Shown: positions 8,685 to 16,898 of the stretch, piece by piece
Layout: every line of letters begins with the position of its first letter
How positions within the stretch are numbered: position 1 is the first letter of the stretch
Source of the DNA: an uncultured Agathobacter sp.
GTDB taxonomy: Bacteria > Bacillota > Clostridia > Lachnospirales > Lachnospiraceae
Reading direction: 5' to 3'
Assembly (NCBI GenBank): GCA_934359755.1
Contig: CAKRLV010000008.1
Coordinates: 1 to 64,000 of the forward strand
DNA length: 64,000 nucleotides
Program-made: the position numbers and the translations under genes
Notes under the pieces: model-generated
Seen by the model: the letters and a program-made list of their open reading frames with translations, nothing else
Told to the model about the DNA's origin: nothing
Databases searched by the model: none

Positions 8685-8715
8685 AAAAAAGTACTGCATT
8701 TGCAGTACTTTTTTT
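8685..8715 (+). terminator. Intrinsic terminator of tRNA-Gly
   Basis: AAGTACTGCA (8689-8698) and TGCAGTACTT (8701-8710) form a perfect stem with a 2-nt loop (a loop of four if the last pair opens). T runs follow, and A runs precede, so it could act in both directions. Confidence 0.85.
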
Positions 8716-8889
8716 GTGGTAGAAGCGAAGCCTGATTTGTTGTTCCCATGATAATATTCTCCCTTCGTTGTATATTTCATTCGGACAGTATTATTAAAAA
8801 GAACCTATCGGTGGAATATTTTAGTAAATTGTTGCAGTGAGGTTTTTACTTGTCAATCGAACAGGCAGTAATAGTTTTAATGTTGTCAT
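8716..8889. other. Intergenic stretch, nothing recognised
   Basis: Between the tRNA terminator and the GH13 relic I see no convincing ORF, RNA or repeat. It may be decayed sequence of the same lost gene. Confidence 0.4.
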
Positions 8890-8985
8890 CATAATGAACG
8901 CAGAGTTTTTTGGGAGCCTGGCATGAAGGTAGTACTGGATGCGGTATACAACCACTCAGGAAGAGAATTTTTGCATAAAATATAG
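8890..8985 (+). pseudogene. Relic of a GH13 (alpha-amylase/neopullulanase-type) gene
   Basis: One frame reads about 30 residues and stops at TAG 8983. Its core GMKVVLDAVYNHSGREF is a near-perfect match to conserved region I of cyclomaltodextrinase/neopullulanase-type GH13 enzymes (usual form GMKVVLDAVFNHxGRxF). The context before and after does not continue the family, and there is no ribosome site. It is therefore a scrap of a lost gene. Identification rests on recall of the motif. Confidence 0.6.
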
Positions 8986-9006
8986 TTTATTGAGGTAAAA
9001 TTTAGG

Positions 9007-9034
9007 TTGACATTGTACGTTTTGGGTATAAAAT
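9007..9034 (+). promoter_or_regulatory. Promoter of the FUSC-like gene
   Basis: TTGACA (9007-9012) and TAAAAT (9029-9034) with a 16-nt spacer, about 40 bp before the start codon. Confidence 0.7.
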
Positions 9035-9073
9035 GTCTTATTGTACCAAAAATCAGAAGATAGGAGAATTTAT

Positions 9074-10132
9074 ATGACATTTTATCAGGAACTGCAGTTA
9101 AATCAGGCAGGCTCCAAAAGCCTATTGAAAAATTGTAAAACAATGAAAGAAAAAGTATACCATACGTTTGTATATATGGTGAAAATAGCTATCACCATGG
9201 TATTTTGCTTTGCTTTTGTCACTGCCTCAAGCATCATATTGGGAAAGGATAACAGTATTGTGGGAGTTGTGGTTTTATTATGCGTTATGGTATTTCGAAA
9301 CGCTGATTTGGGAATCCATACCCGACATTCTACATGGCTTTTGGCATTGTTCTTTGTAATTATGACAGTATGCCCGCACTTGGCAAATCAGCTTTCAGCG
9401 CTTCCGGCGCTGCTTATAAACATCGTGGCTCTTGCAGTGCTGATTCTGTTCGGATGCCATAATCCGTTTATGTTTAATCAATCCACACTGGTTCTTGGTT
9501 ATTTATTGTTATATGGATATGATGTGACAGGAAAAAGGTATATGCTTCGAATAACAGGGATGGCTGTAGGTGCTGCCATAACATGTCTGGTATTTTACAG
9601 AAATCATAAAAACAGAGTCTATAAAAGAAGTCTGAAAGTCGTAATTCAGGAGTTTGACATTTCTTCATCACGAACAAAGTGGCAGCTATGTCAGATACTA
9701 TGTGTACCGTTAGTTCTTTGTATTGCACAGCTTTGCAATATGCCGCGTGCAATGTGGGCGGGTATTGCAGCCATGTCTGCCATCCTGCCGTTTATAGAGG
9801 ATATGCAGTACAGAGTCAAAAAAAGGATTGTCGGTAATATTGCAGGTGTTATATGCTTCACGGCATTATACTTTCTGCTTCCGCCATCAATCTATGCGTA
9901 CATAGGAATCATAGGCGGAATCGGCGTTGGCTTATCGGCACAATACGGCTGGCAGGCTGTTTTTAATACATTTGGTGCTCTGGCTATAGCAGCACAGAGC
10001 TATGGGTTAAAGGGCGCAGTTAGCCTCAGGGTGATTCAGAATGTGTTTGGAGTCGTTTTTGCGTTGGTATTTTGTGCTGTATTTTATAGATTTATGTCAG
10101 TGAAAGCGCCGGTGAAAGAGGAAGCTGTATAA
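9074..10132 (+). CDS. FUSC-like membrane protein (aromatic acid exporter family)
   Basis: A 352-residue protein with two blocks of hydrophobic helices (about residues 35-180 and 215-345) separated by a short basic cytosolic loop. This doubled architecture is seen in fusaric-acid-resistance (FUSC) and aromatic-acid-exporter proteins. Residues such as the VFRNADLGIHTRHS stretch and the MPRAMWAGIAAMS stretch look like the conserved ends of the helical repeats. Start ATG 9074 has TAGGAGA upstream. It is monocistronic between its own promoter and the terminator at 10150. Substrate unknown; family assignment is fairly sure. Confidence 0.65.
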   Translation: MTFYQELQLNQAGSKSLLKNCKTMKEKVYHTFVYMVKIAITMVFCFAFVTASSIILGKDNSIVGVVVLLCVMVFRNADLGIHTRHSTWLLALFFVIMTVCPHLANQLSALPALLINIVALAVLILFGCHNPFMFNQSTLVLGYLLLYGYDVTGKRYMLRITGMAVGAAITCLVFYRNHKNRVYKRSLKVVIQEFDISSSRTKWQLCQILCVPLVLCIAQLCNMPRAMWAGIAAMSAILPFIEDMQYRVKKRIVGNIAGVICFTALYFLLPPSIYAYIGIIGGIGVGLSAQYGWQAVFNTFGALAIAAQSYGLKGAVSLRVIQNVFGVVFALVFCAVFYRFMSVKAPVKEEAV

Positions 10133-10149
10133 ATATCATTACTTGGCAG

Positions 10150-10201
10150 AAAACAGGATTCATGTTATCGTTAAAAACAACGATAGCATGAATCCTGTTT
10201 T
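10150..10201. terminator. Long inverted repeat, bidirectional terminator
   Basis: Two 23-nt arms (10150-10172 and 10179-10201) pair with one G-T wobble around a 6-nt loop. A runs on the left and T runs on the right fit termination on both strands. The right arm is also found, nearly unchanged, at 12059-12080 next to the partial copy of the following gene. Confidence 0.8.
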
Positions 10202-10220
10202 GGGTTGAAAGGGGTTGCAA

Positions 10221-11918
10221 ATGGCCGAATTAAAGAAACTTCCTATCGGAATTGAAGATTTTGAAAAGATTCGACAGGAAGATTTTTATTATGTAGATAA
10301 GACGCGATTGATTGAACAGTTTCTTATACAATGGGGAGAAGTATATTTTTTTACACGTCCAAGACGCTTTGGAAAATCTTTAAACATGAGCATGTTTAAG
10401 AGTTTCTTTGAAATAGGAAGAGATAAAAATCTATTTGAGGGACTGCATATTTCAAAGAATCCTAAATTATGTGAAGAATATCAGGGAAAATATCCGGTGG
10501 TTTCTATTAGTCTGAAAGGGATTAATGGTACAACTTATGAGGAAGCACGAGGCTTTCTGGTTAAAACAATTAATGAAGAAGCACGCAGATTGTCATTTCT
10601 TTCCGAGAGCCCAAAGCTTGATGAGACAGATCAGGAGCTGTTAAAGCAACTGAAGACTAAAGAAATGTCAAATGATTCACTGGTATATAGCATCAGGGAG
10701 CTCACAGAATTACTGGAGAAGCATTATGATAAGAAGGTGATTGTGCTCATTGATGAATATGATGTTCCTCTGGCAAAAGCAAATGAAAATGGCTACTATG
10801 ATGAGATGGTACTACTTATCCGTAATTTGTTTGAGAATGGATTGAAGACGAATAAAAGTCTGAAGTTTGCAATCTTAACAGGCTGTCTTCGCGTTGCAAA
10901 GGAAAGTATTTTTACTGGTCTTAATAATTTTAAAATATATTCAATTACAGATAAAAGCTTTGATGAGACATTTGGATTTACAGATGATGAAGTAAGAGAG
11001 CTTCTCAAGTATTATGGGCAGGAAGAATATTATGAGACAGTAAAAGCATGGTACGATGGTTATCGTTTTGGTGATGTAGAGGTTTATTGTCCGTGGGATG
11101 TGATTAATTTCTGCAGTGATCATCGTACAGATCCAAGGCTTGCTCCGAAGAATTACTGGGCGAACACAAGCGGAAACAGTGTGATCAGTCATTTTATCGA
11201 AAGTGTAAATGAGCCACATAAACTGACAAGAATGGAACTGGAACAATTGGTGAATGGCGGGATTGTCCAGAAAGAAATTAATCCGGAGCTGACCTACAAG
11301 GAATTGTATTCTTCTATCGATAATCTGTGGAGTACGCTCTTTATGACCGGATATCTGACCCAGAGAGGTGAGCCTGACGGAGACAGATATAATCTGGTAA
11401 TTCCAAACAGAGAGATCAGAAATATCATTACGAACCATATATTAAAGATGTTTAAAGAAAGCATTAAAGACGATGGAAAAACCGTTGGTGAATTTTGTGA
11501 TGCATTAATAAAGCAAAATCCGGAAAAAGTCGAAGGAATTTTCACGGATTATATGAGGAAAACAATCAGTATCAGAGATACTTTTGTGAAAAAACCAACG
11601 AAAGAGAACTTCTATCATGGATTGCTTCTTGGGATTCTGGGATTTAAAGAAAACTGGTCTGTAATGTCAAACCGGGAATCCGGAGATGGATTCAGTGATA
11701 TTTTAATTCGTATCGAAGATGAAGATGTTGGAATTGTCATAGAGGTAAAATATGCATCTGACGGGAATCTGGAAAAAGAATGTGAGAATGCACTTGGGCA
11801 GATTACAGATGTCAGATATACAGACGCTTTGGAGCAGGAAGGAATCCACAAGATTATAAAATACGGAATTGCATGCTATAAAAAGCAGTGTAAGGTTATG
11901 ATGAAAATCGAAGAGTAA
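10221..11918 (+). CDS. AAA-ATPase-like protein with C-terminal PD-(D/E)XK nuclease domain
   Basis: A 565-residue protein of the AAA-ATPase_like / PDDEXK_9 (DUF1703) type common in Bacteroides and clostridia. The N-terminus carries the LPIGIEDFEKIR and YYVDKT marks, the P-loop RRFGKS near residues 48-53, and Walker B VLIDEYDVPL near 174. The C-terminus has a nuclease-like core: GFSDILI (about residue 490) and VIEVKYA (about 507), giving the D...ExK ligands. Start ATG 10221 with AAAGGGG 6 nt upstream; a TTG at 10215 is an alternative. These genes are often multicopy and of unknown function. A broken duplicate of its 5' end lies 140 bp downstream. Confidence 0.85.
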   Translation: MAELKKLPIGIEDFEKIRQEDFYYVDKTRLIEQFLIQWGEVYFFTRPRRFGKSLNMSMFKSFFEIGRDKNLFEGLHISKNPKLCEEYQGKYPVVSISLKGINGTTYEEARGFLVKTINEEARRLSFLSESPKLDETDQELLKQLKTKEMSNDSLVYSIRELTELLEKHYDKKVIVLIDEYDVPLAKANENGYYDEMVLLIRNLFENGLKTNKSLKFAILTGCLRVAKESIFTGLNNFKIYSITDKSFDETFGFTDDEVRELLKYYGQEEYYETVKAWYDGYRFGDVEVYCPWDVINFCSDHRTDPRLAPKNYWANTSGNSVISHFIESVNEPHKLTRMELEQLVNGGIVQKEINPELTYKELYSSIDNLWSTLFMTGYLTQRGEPDGDRYNLVIPNREIRNIITNHILKMFKESIKDDGKTVGEFCDALIKQNPEKVEGIFTDYMRKTISIRDTFVKKPTKENFYHGLLLGILGFKENWSVMSNRESGDGFSDILIRIEDEDVGIVIEVKYASDGNLEKECENALGQITDVRYTDALEQEGIHKIIKYGIACYKKQCKVMMKIEE

Positions 11919-12058
11919 GGTTCAATAGGACCGTTATATGAATTGTGCTTTATCAGTAATGGGCACATAAAGTCTTAATAATAATCCCGAATGGTTTTTA
12001 ATAGATACATGAGACAGATTGCCATGTACAGAGATATACGAGTGCAAAGTATAGCTTA

Positions 12059-12140
12059 TAACGATAGCATGGATCCTGTTGAAAAGATTCGACAGGAAGA
12101 TTTTTATTATGTAGATAAGATGCGATTGATTAATCAGTAA
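12059..12140 (+). pseudogene. Truncated duplicate of the 5' end of the 10221 gene
   Basis: Two blocks match the upstream gene region. AACGATAGCATGGATCCTG (12059-12078) matches the right arm of the inverted repeat at 10179-10201. Bases 12081-12138 match codons for EKIRQEDFYYVDKxRLI with three or so changes. The roughly 60 bp that should lie between them, including the start codon, are missing, and a stop (TAA 12138) ends the frame. An open frame begins at ATG 11991 (49 codons), but nothing suggests it is expressed. It is a remnant of a second copy or of recombination between copies. Confidence 0.8.
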
Positions 12141-12252
12141 ACCATCTATAGTTTAAGTGGGAAATTAAGAAAATAGTACTACACGTCCTCATGAATATGA
12201 TGTATAATTACCTTAGTAGGTATTTTGGAGAGAGTAATGAGGTATTTATATT

Positions 12253-14109
12253 ATGAAGAAAATAGCTATTTTTTCTGACGGATGGGGTAGGAAGACTACT
12301 TATATGAGATGTCAGGGGTTATATGACAGGGCGAAGGAACTTGATGAGGACATTGCTATTCACAGGTTTAATTGTTATGGAACGTGGAGCCATGACAATA
12401 AGTACAATCAGGGTGAGTATAATATTTTTTCTTTGCCTTTGATGGAATGTTTTGATGCAGTGGTTATTGAGTGCAATAATACGATTGATAAGATTGTATT
12501 GGACAGAGTATATAACAGCTGCCGTAATCTTGATATTCCAATCATTGATTTGACGAGAGATACAGGCGAATTTTATTATGTAGGACTGAATAATAAAGAT
12601 GCTATTATCCAGCAGGTTGAACATTTGTATAATAGTCATAATTGCAGGTCATTTGTGTATGTTGGAGGTCCAGAATTTAACTATGAGAATCAAAGCAGGG
12701 AGCTTGGTTTTTGTGAGGCTATGGAAAAGTACGGAATTCCTGTGACAGATAACATGATTTATAATGGAAGCTGGGATATAGGATGTGGAAAGCGTGCATT
12801 TGACTGGATTAAAGAGAACTGGGATGAATTGCCAGATGCAGTAGTGTGTGCGAATGATGCAATTGCAGCAGGACTTTGTGATGAGGCTGAAAAATGTGAA
12901 TTGGCAATACCGCATGATCTTAAAGTGACGGGATTTGATAATACTGATATTGCCACATATTTTGCTCCACAGATTTCAACTACGCGTCATAATTATATTC
13001 AGATAGGAAGAATAGCAATGGATATAATTGAGGATGCATGGAATGGCAAATCACACGAAACGTGTACATTGATTGAGGCTAAGATGATTCCGGCAGAGAG
13101 CTGCGGATGTCCAAGCAGAGGATTTGTTGATAATAGAAGGTTTATGAGACGATTAGTTATGAAAAATGAACAAAATGAGTATCTCAATGAACAGATGGCT
13201 TTGTTTGAGGCTGGTATATCTGACTGCAAGGACTTTGAATCTGTATTTATGAATGTCACAGAGTATATCAGCCAGATGGGGTGCGAGGGAGTCTTTATAG
13301 TTGTAGATGACAGGCTTTATAGTGCTTCGGGAGATGTCGAGTTTGCGGTGTCTGGATATGATAGAAAACATGAGATGGTTGTATGTGCTATTGAAGATGG
13401 GAGACTGATGCATTTTCCGACATTTTCTCATTTTGAAAAGCATATAGACGAATTTGGAAGGGATAGTGTATATGTATACACACCTATTCATTTTAGAGAT
13501 AAGACGATTGGATATACAATAGTCAAAAATACTGTATTTGTTGAGGAAAATTCTACTTTCTTTAACATTCAGTCCATTTTTACCAGAAAGCTTGAAGATT
13601 TATATAATCAGTCTATTATTCATGATGTCAATAATAAGCTTAAAGCGGTATATAACAGGGATCCGCTCACTGGTTTGTACAATAGGCTGGCGTATACCCA
13701 GTATCTTGAGCCAGAATATGAGAAATACAGACAGGACAATCGTGTCTGCGCAATTTCATTTTTTGATGTTGATGATTTTAAAAATATTAATGATTCACAT
13801 GGACATAAGTACGGCGATGAGGTGCTAAGAACTATTGCAGTGATACTTGATTCCAATAAGCCTGATGGCGGTATTGTATATCGTTTTGGTGGAGATGAGT
13901 TTGTTGTATTTTTCCCAGATGCCACTACTGAAAAAATATATAAATTCCAGAAAAATATAGAGAGTGAACTTATGCAGAGTGATATTGAGATAAGTATGGG
14001 AAGCGTGATAATTGACCCATTGACTGATATTGAGCTAGATGATTATATGATTCTGGCAGATGAGAAGATGTATGAGATTAAGAGTGAAAAGAAGCGCAAA
14101 CAATTATAG
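12253..14109 (+). CDS. Cytosolic LacI-type ligand-binding domain fused to GGDEF diguanylate cyclase
   Basis: A 618-residue protein. Residues 1-280 form a periplasmic-binding-protein fold as in LacI repressors (note AVVCANDAIAAGLCD and VTGFDNTDIATYFAP), but without the DNA-binding head and without signal peptide or membrane helix. A middle region (about 295-450) has no clear family, possibly GAF-like. The C-terminus is a GGDEF domain, with DPLTGLYNR near 470 and an intact GGDEF at 546-550. The inhibitory RxxD site before GGDEF is absent (PDGG instead). The likely job is synthesis of cyclic di-GMP in response to a small ligand, perhaps a sugar. Its stop overlaps the convergent dus gene by 6 bp. 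Confidence 0.85.
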   Translation: MKKIAIFSDGWGRKTTYMRCQGLYDRAKELDEDIAIHRFNCYGTWSHDNKYNQGEYNIFSLPLMECFDAVVIECNNTIDKIVLDRVYNSCRNLDIPIIDLTRDTGEFYYVGLNNKDAIIQQVEHLYNSHNCRSFVYVGGPEFNYENQSRELGFCEAMEKYGIPVTDNMIYNGSWDIGCGKRAFDWIKENWDELPDAVVCANDAIAAGLCDEAEKCELAIPHDLKVTGFDNTDIATYFAPQISTTRHNYIQIGRIAMDIIEDAWNGKSHETCTLIEAKMIPAESCGCPSRGFVDNRRFMRRLVMKNEQNEYLNEQMALFEAGISDCKDFESVFMNVTEYISQMGCEGVFIVVDDRLYSASGDVEFAVSGYDRKHEMVVCAIEDGRLMHFPTFSHFEKHIDEFGRDSVYVYTPIHFRDKTIGYTIVKNTVFVEENSTFFNIQSIFTRKLEDLYNQSIIHDVNNKLKAVYNRDPLTGLYNRLAYTQYLEPEYEKYRQDNRVCAISFFDVDDFKNINDSHGHKYGDEVLRTIAVILDSNKPDGGIVYRFGGDEFVVFFPDATTEKIYKFQKNIESELMQSDIEISMGSVIIDPLTDIELDDYMILADEKMYEIKSEKKRKQL

Positions 14110-15066
14110 TTTGCGCAGTGGACATTCAGAGAATAGTGAATTAACAATTACATGATATTCGTCAAGTGTCTGACACTTGCGGATTTTCTTCCAGTATTTA
14201 TCGCTATTCTCAAAGCTGTTGTAAAGGAATGACCATATTTCTTTCATATGAAACATTGCATCTTTAGGGCTGCCGAAATCATTTAGATAGCCTTGGAGAA
14301 TTTCATCACAGAAAGCACGGAGTCTGGTTAAATAATCGGACTGTGTGCTTTTTCTTTGTCTATCAGAATCTAGAACTGCGATAAGTCCAGGATATGCATA
14401 CAGGCCGCGTCCAATCATGTAGCTGTCGATTGAAGGGAAGCGATCAACAAGCTGGTCGAAAAATGCTTTGTTGGTAATATCACCGTTGTAGCAGAGCTTT
14501 GTCTTTTTTGAATCAATCTTATCTACAGCCATGGCAAAAGCATCAAGCCGCGGAGCGTTCTTGTAGAAATCTTTCTGGATTCTTGGGTGGATAATCAGTT
14601 CTGGAATAGGGTGTCGTGAATAAATTTCTAATATGTCTTCCCATTCATCCTCGCTGTTAAAGCCGATTCTTGTCTTAATAGACACTTCCATGTCGGTGCG
14701 GGTGTAGAGTTCGTCAAGAAATCGGTCTAGCTCGTCTGGCATGGTTAAAAAGCCGGACCCTCTTTTCTTGCTGACAACAGTACCAGAAGGGCAGCCGAGA
14801 TTTATATTCATGGATGTATATCCAAACTCCTTTAACTGTTCCCCGAGATACAGAACTTCATCTACTTTGTTGGACATAACCTGAGGAATTAGATTTATAC
14901 CTACATTATTTTCAGGCTTTAAATCGCGTATTATCTTTTTACTCATCCGCTTTGCGGCGGGAATAAAAGGAGTATAATATTTGTCTATGTAATTGAAATG
15001 ATGCAAAAAAGCATTTCTTGTGACATATCCGGTTATGCCTTCCATTGGAGCAAGTGAAAATTGCAT
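14104..15066 (-). CDS. dus: tRNA-dihydrouridine synthase family protein
   Basis: A 320-residue flavoprotein that reduces uridines in the tRNA D-loop. Family marks: APMEGIT at residues 6-12, and NINLGCPSGTVVSKKRGSG with the catalytic Cys at 92. Further marks are SIKTRIG, the ELIIHPR stretch where the usual HGR motif stands, and CYNGDITN. It lies on the minus strand with AAGGAG upstream and reads convergently into the GGDEF gene, overlapping its end by 6 bp with no terminator between. Subfamily (DusA/B/C) not assigned. Confidence 0.9.
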   Translation of the reverse strand: MQFSLAPMEGITGYVTRNAFLHHFNYIDKYYTPFIPAAKRMSKKIIRDLKPENNVGINLIPQVMSNKVDEVLYLGEQLKEFGYTSMNINLGCPSGTVVSKKRGSGFLTMPDELDRFLDELYTRTDMEVSIKTRIGFNSEDEWEDILEIYSRHPIPELIIHPRIQKDFYKNAPRLDAFAMAVDKIDSKKTKLCYNGDITNKAFFDQLVDRFPSIDSYMIGRGLYAYPGLIAVLDSDRQRKSTQSDYLTRLRAFCDEILQGYLNDFGSPKDAMFHMKEIWSFLYNSFENSDKYWKKIRKCQTLDEYHVIVNSLFSECPLRKL

Positions 15067-15542
15067 TGTGAAATCTCCTTAATTGTATTTGTGATGTTGT
15101 GTGTTAGCAGGTTGCTGCTCAGACGCAAACCTTACACTTCGACGTCAATTCTGCGTTTGGTTCTTTGATATAATAATTGATTTCATGCGAAAAAAGCAAG
15201 TGGGAATCTATTTTGAAATTCCTGCTTGCTATTATTAATTTATAGTGCTATATTAAGGGCACACATATCGGGCATCGATTCAGAAAGCCTGTTGGTTCTT
15301 TACGACATGATCAGTCGGAAAATCCAATGTGTAAGTAACTGAACAATCAGGGGTTTGTGTGAAATTGGACACATTGAAAACCTGTATAGTTCATAGTATA
15401 ATTTAATAACGACGAAAAAGGTATTAAAACTGTTAGAAGTGATGACAGGATATGAATTTCAAATAAAAGTAGGTTTAGTGTTGCGAATAAATGTCGTTTT
15501 GGGTAAAATATAGTGAAAATGAATCTGATTAAGGAGGAGCGT
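15067..15542. other. Intergenic region between dus and thyA with thyA promoter
   Basis: Divergent spacer of 476 bp. TTGAAA (15374-15379) and TATAAT (15397-15402), 17 nt apart, form a good plus-strand promoter for thyA with a leader of about 130 nt. The rest (15090-15370) holds no ORF or RNA that I can name. Confidence 0.55.
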
Positions 15543-16391
15543 ATGAGCTTAGCGGATAAAATTTTTGTGGATATGTGCAATGATATACTTGAGAATGGCA
15601 CAAGCACAGAGGGCGAACTTGTAAGACCACACTGGGAAGATGGAAGCAGTGCATATACTATTAAGAAATTTGGAGTTGTCAACAGGTATGACCTTTCAAA
15701 AGAATTTCCAGCTATTACGCTTAGAAAGACATATATAAAAAGTGCAACAGATGAGCTGCTTTGGATATGGCAGAAAAAGTCCAACAATATCAAGGATTTA
15801 AAGAGTTCTGTCTGGGATGAATGGGCAGATGAGGATGGTTCAATTGGTAAGGCATATGGGTATCAGCTTGGCGTGAAGCATCAGTACAAAGAGGGAATGA
15901 TGGATCAGGTAGATCGGGTGATTTATGATTTGAAGCATACTCCTTTTTCACGTAGAATTATGACCAATATTTATGTGCATCAGGATCTTCATGAGATGAA
16001 TCTGTATCCGTGTGCCTATAGCATGACATTTAATGTGACACAGAAAAAAGGAGAGGACAGGCTTACTCTTAATGGAATTTTGAATCAGCGTTCTCAGGAT
16101 GTGCTTGCAGCAAATAACTGGAATGTATGCCAGTACGCGGTTCTTATGCATATGCTTGCACAGGTATGTGATATGAATGTCGGTGAGCTTGTGCATGTGA
16201 TTGCAGATGCGCATATATATGACCGCCATGTTCCTATTGTTAAAGAACTTATTAAAAGAGAACAGTTTGAGGCACCTAAATTCTGGCTTAATCCAGACAT
16301 TAAGGATTTCTATAAATTTACAACTGATGACATCAAGATTACAGACTATGTCACAGGAGAGCAGATAAAGAATATACCAATAGCGGTATAG
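15543..16391 (+). CDS. thyA: Thymidylate synthase
   Basis: A 282-residue protein of the ThyA family, which methylates dUMP to dTMP using methylene-tetrahydrofolate. Visible marks: YPCAYSMTF around the catalytic Cys, the phosphate-binding QRSQD, the WNVCQYA stretch with the dUMP-binding Asn, and DAHIYDRH. The site is divergent: the usual PCH after the nucleophile is PCA, as in a clade found in clostridia. ATG 15543 is preceded by AAGGAGG at 15531-15537; the upstream ATG at 15519 lacks a site. It is the first gene of a tight operon with folA, a carrier and ilvBN; folA follows after 12 bp. Confidence 0.9.
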   Translation: MSLADKIFVDMCNDILENGTSTEGELVRPHWEDGSSAYTIKKFGVVNRYDLSKEFPAITLRKTYIKSATDELLWIWQKKSNNIKDLKSSVWDEWADEDGSIGKAYGYQLGVKHQYKEGMMDQVDRVIYDLKHTPFSRRIMTNIYVHQDLHEMNLYPCAYSMTFNVTQKKGEDRLTLNGILNQRSQDVLAANNWNVCQYAVLMHMLAQVCDMNVGELVHVIADAHIYDRHVPIVKELIKREQFEAPKFWLNPDIKDFYKFTTDDIKITDYVTGEQIKNIPIAV

Positions 16392-16403
16392 AGTGGAGGA
16401 GAT

Positions 16404-16898
16404 ATGAATCTTATAGCAGCAGTTGATAGCAATTGGGCTATCGGTAAAAATAATCAGCTTCTTGTCAGAATACCAATGGATCAGAAGTTTTTCAGAGAGA
16501 CAACTACAGGGAAAGTTGTCGTGATGGGAAGAAAGACATTAGAGAGTTTTCCTAATGGTCTGCCTCTTAAGAATAGAACAAATATTGTGCTTACACACAA
16601 TCCAAATTATAAAGTAAAAGATGCTATCATTGTTCATTCACTTGACGAATTACACGAGGAGTTAAAGAAGTATGACAGTGAAGATATTTATGTAATCGGT
16701 GGAGAGAAGATATACGAGCAGCTTCTTGATGAATGTGATGTGGCTCATATTACGAAAATTGATTTTGAATATGATGCTGATGCATATTTTCCTAATCTTG
16801 ACGAGCATGCTGATTGGGAGATTACAGGTGATAGCGAGGAGCAGACATATTTTGATCTTGAATTTTATTTTTACCGTTATGAGAAGGTAAAGAAATAA
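16404..16898 (+). CDS. folA: Dihydrofolate reductase
   Basis: A 164-residue enzyme, the normal length for bacterial DHFR. It regenerates tetrahydrofolate from the dihydrofolate released by ThyA. Marks: N-terminal MNLIAAVDSNWAIGKNNQL, the acidic active-site residue in IPMDQKFF, the NADPH-binding VVVMGRKTLESFP and IYVIGGEKIYEQ. GGAGGAG precedes the start. The stop is directly followed by the ATG of the next gene. Confidence 0.95.
   Translation: MNLIAAVDSNWAIGKNNQLLVRIPMDQKFFRETTTGKVVVMGRKTLESFPNGLPLKNRTNIVLTHNPNYKVKDAIIVHSLDELHEELKKYDSEDIYVIGGEKIYEQLLDECDVAHITKIDFEYDADAYFPNLDEHADWEITGDSEEQTYFDLEFYFYRYEKVKK

Noticed and set aside
8537..8722. 61-codon ORF over tRNA-Gly
   Set aside because: It overlaps the tRNA and its terminator; a chance reading.
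14140..15000. Missing terminator between GGDEF gene and dus
   Set aside because: Convergent 6-bp overlap is common in compact genomes; not reported as a finding.
15240..15400. Possible gene remnant between dus and thyA
   Set aside because: Short frames on both strands (for example TLDFPTDHVVKNQQAF) look vaguely protein-like but match no family that I can name.
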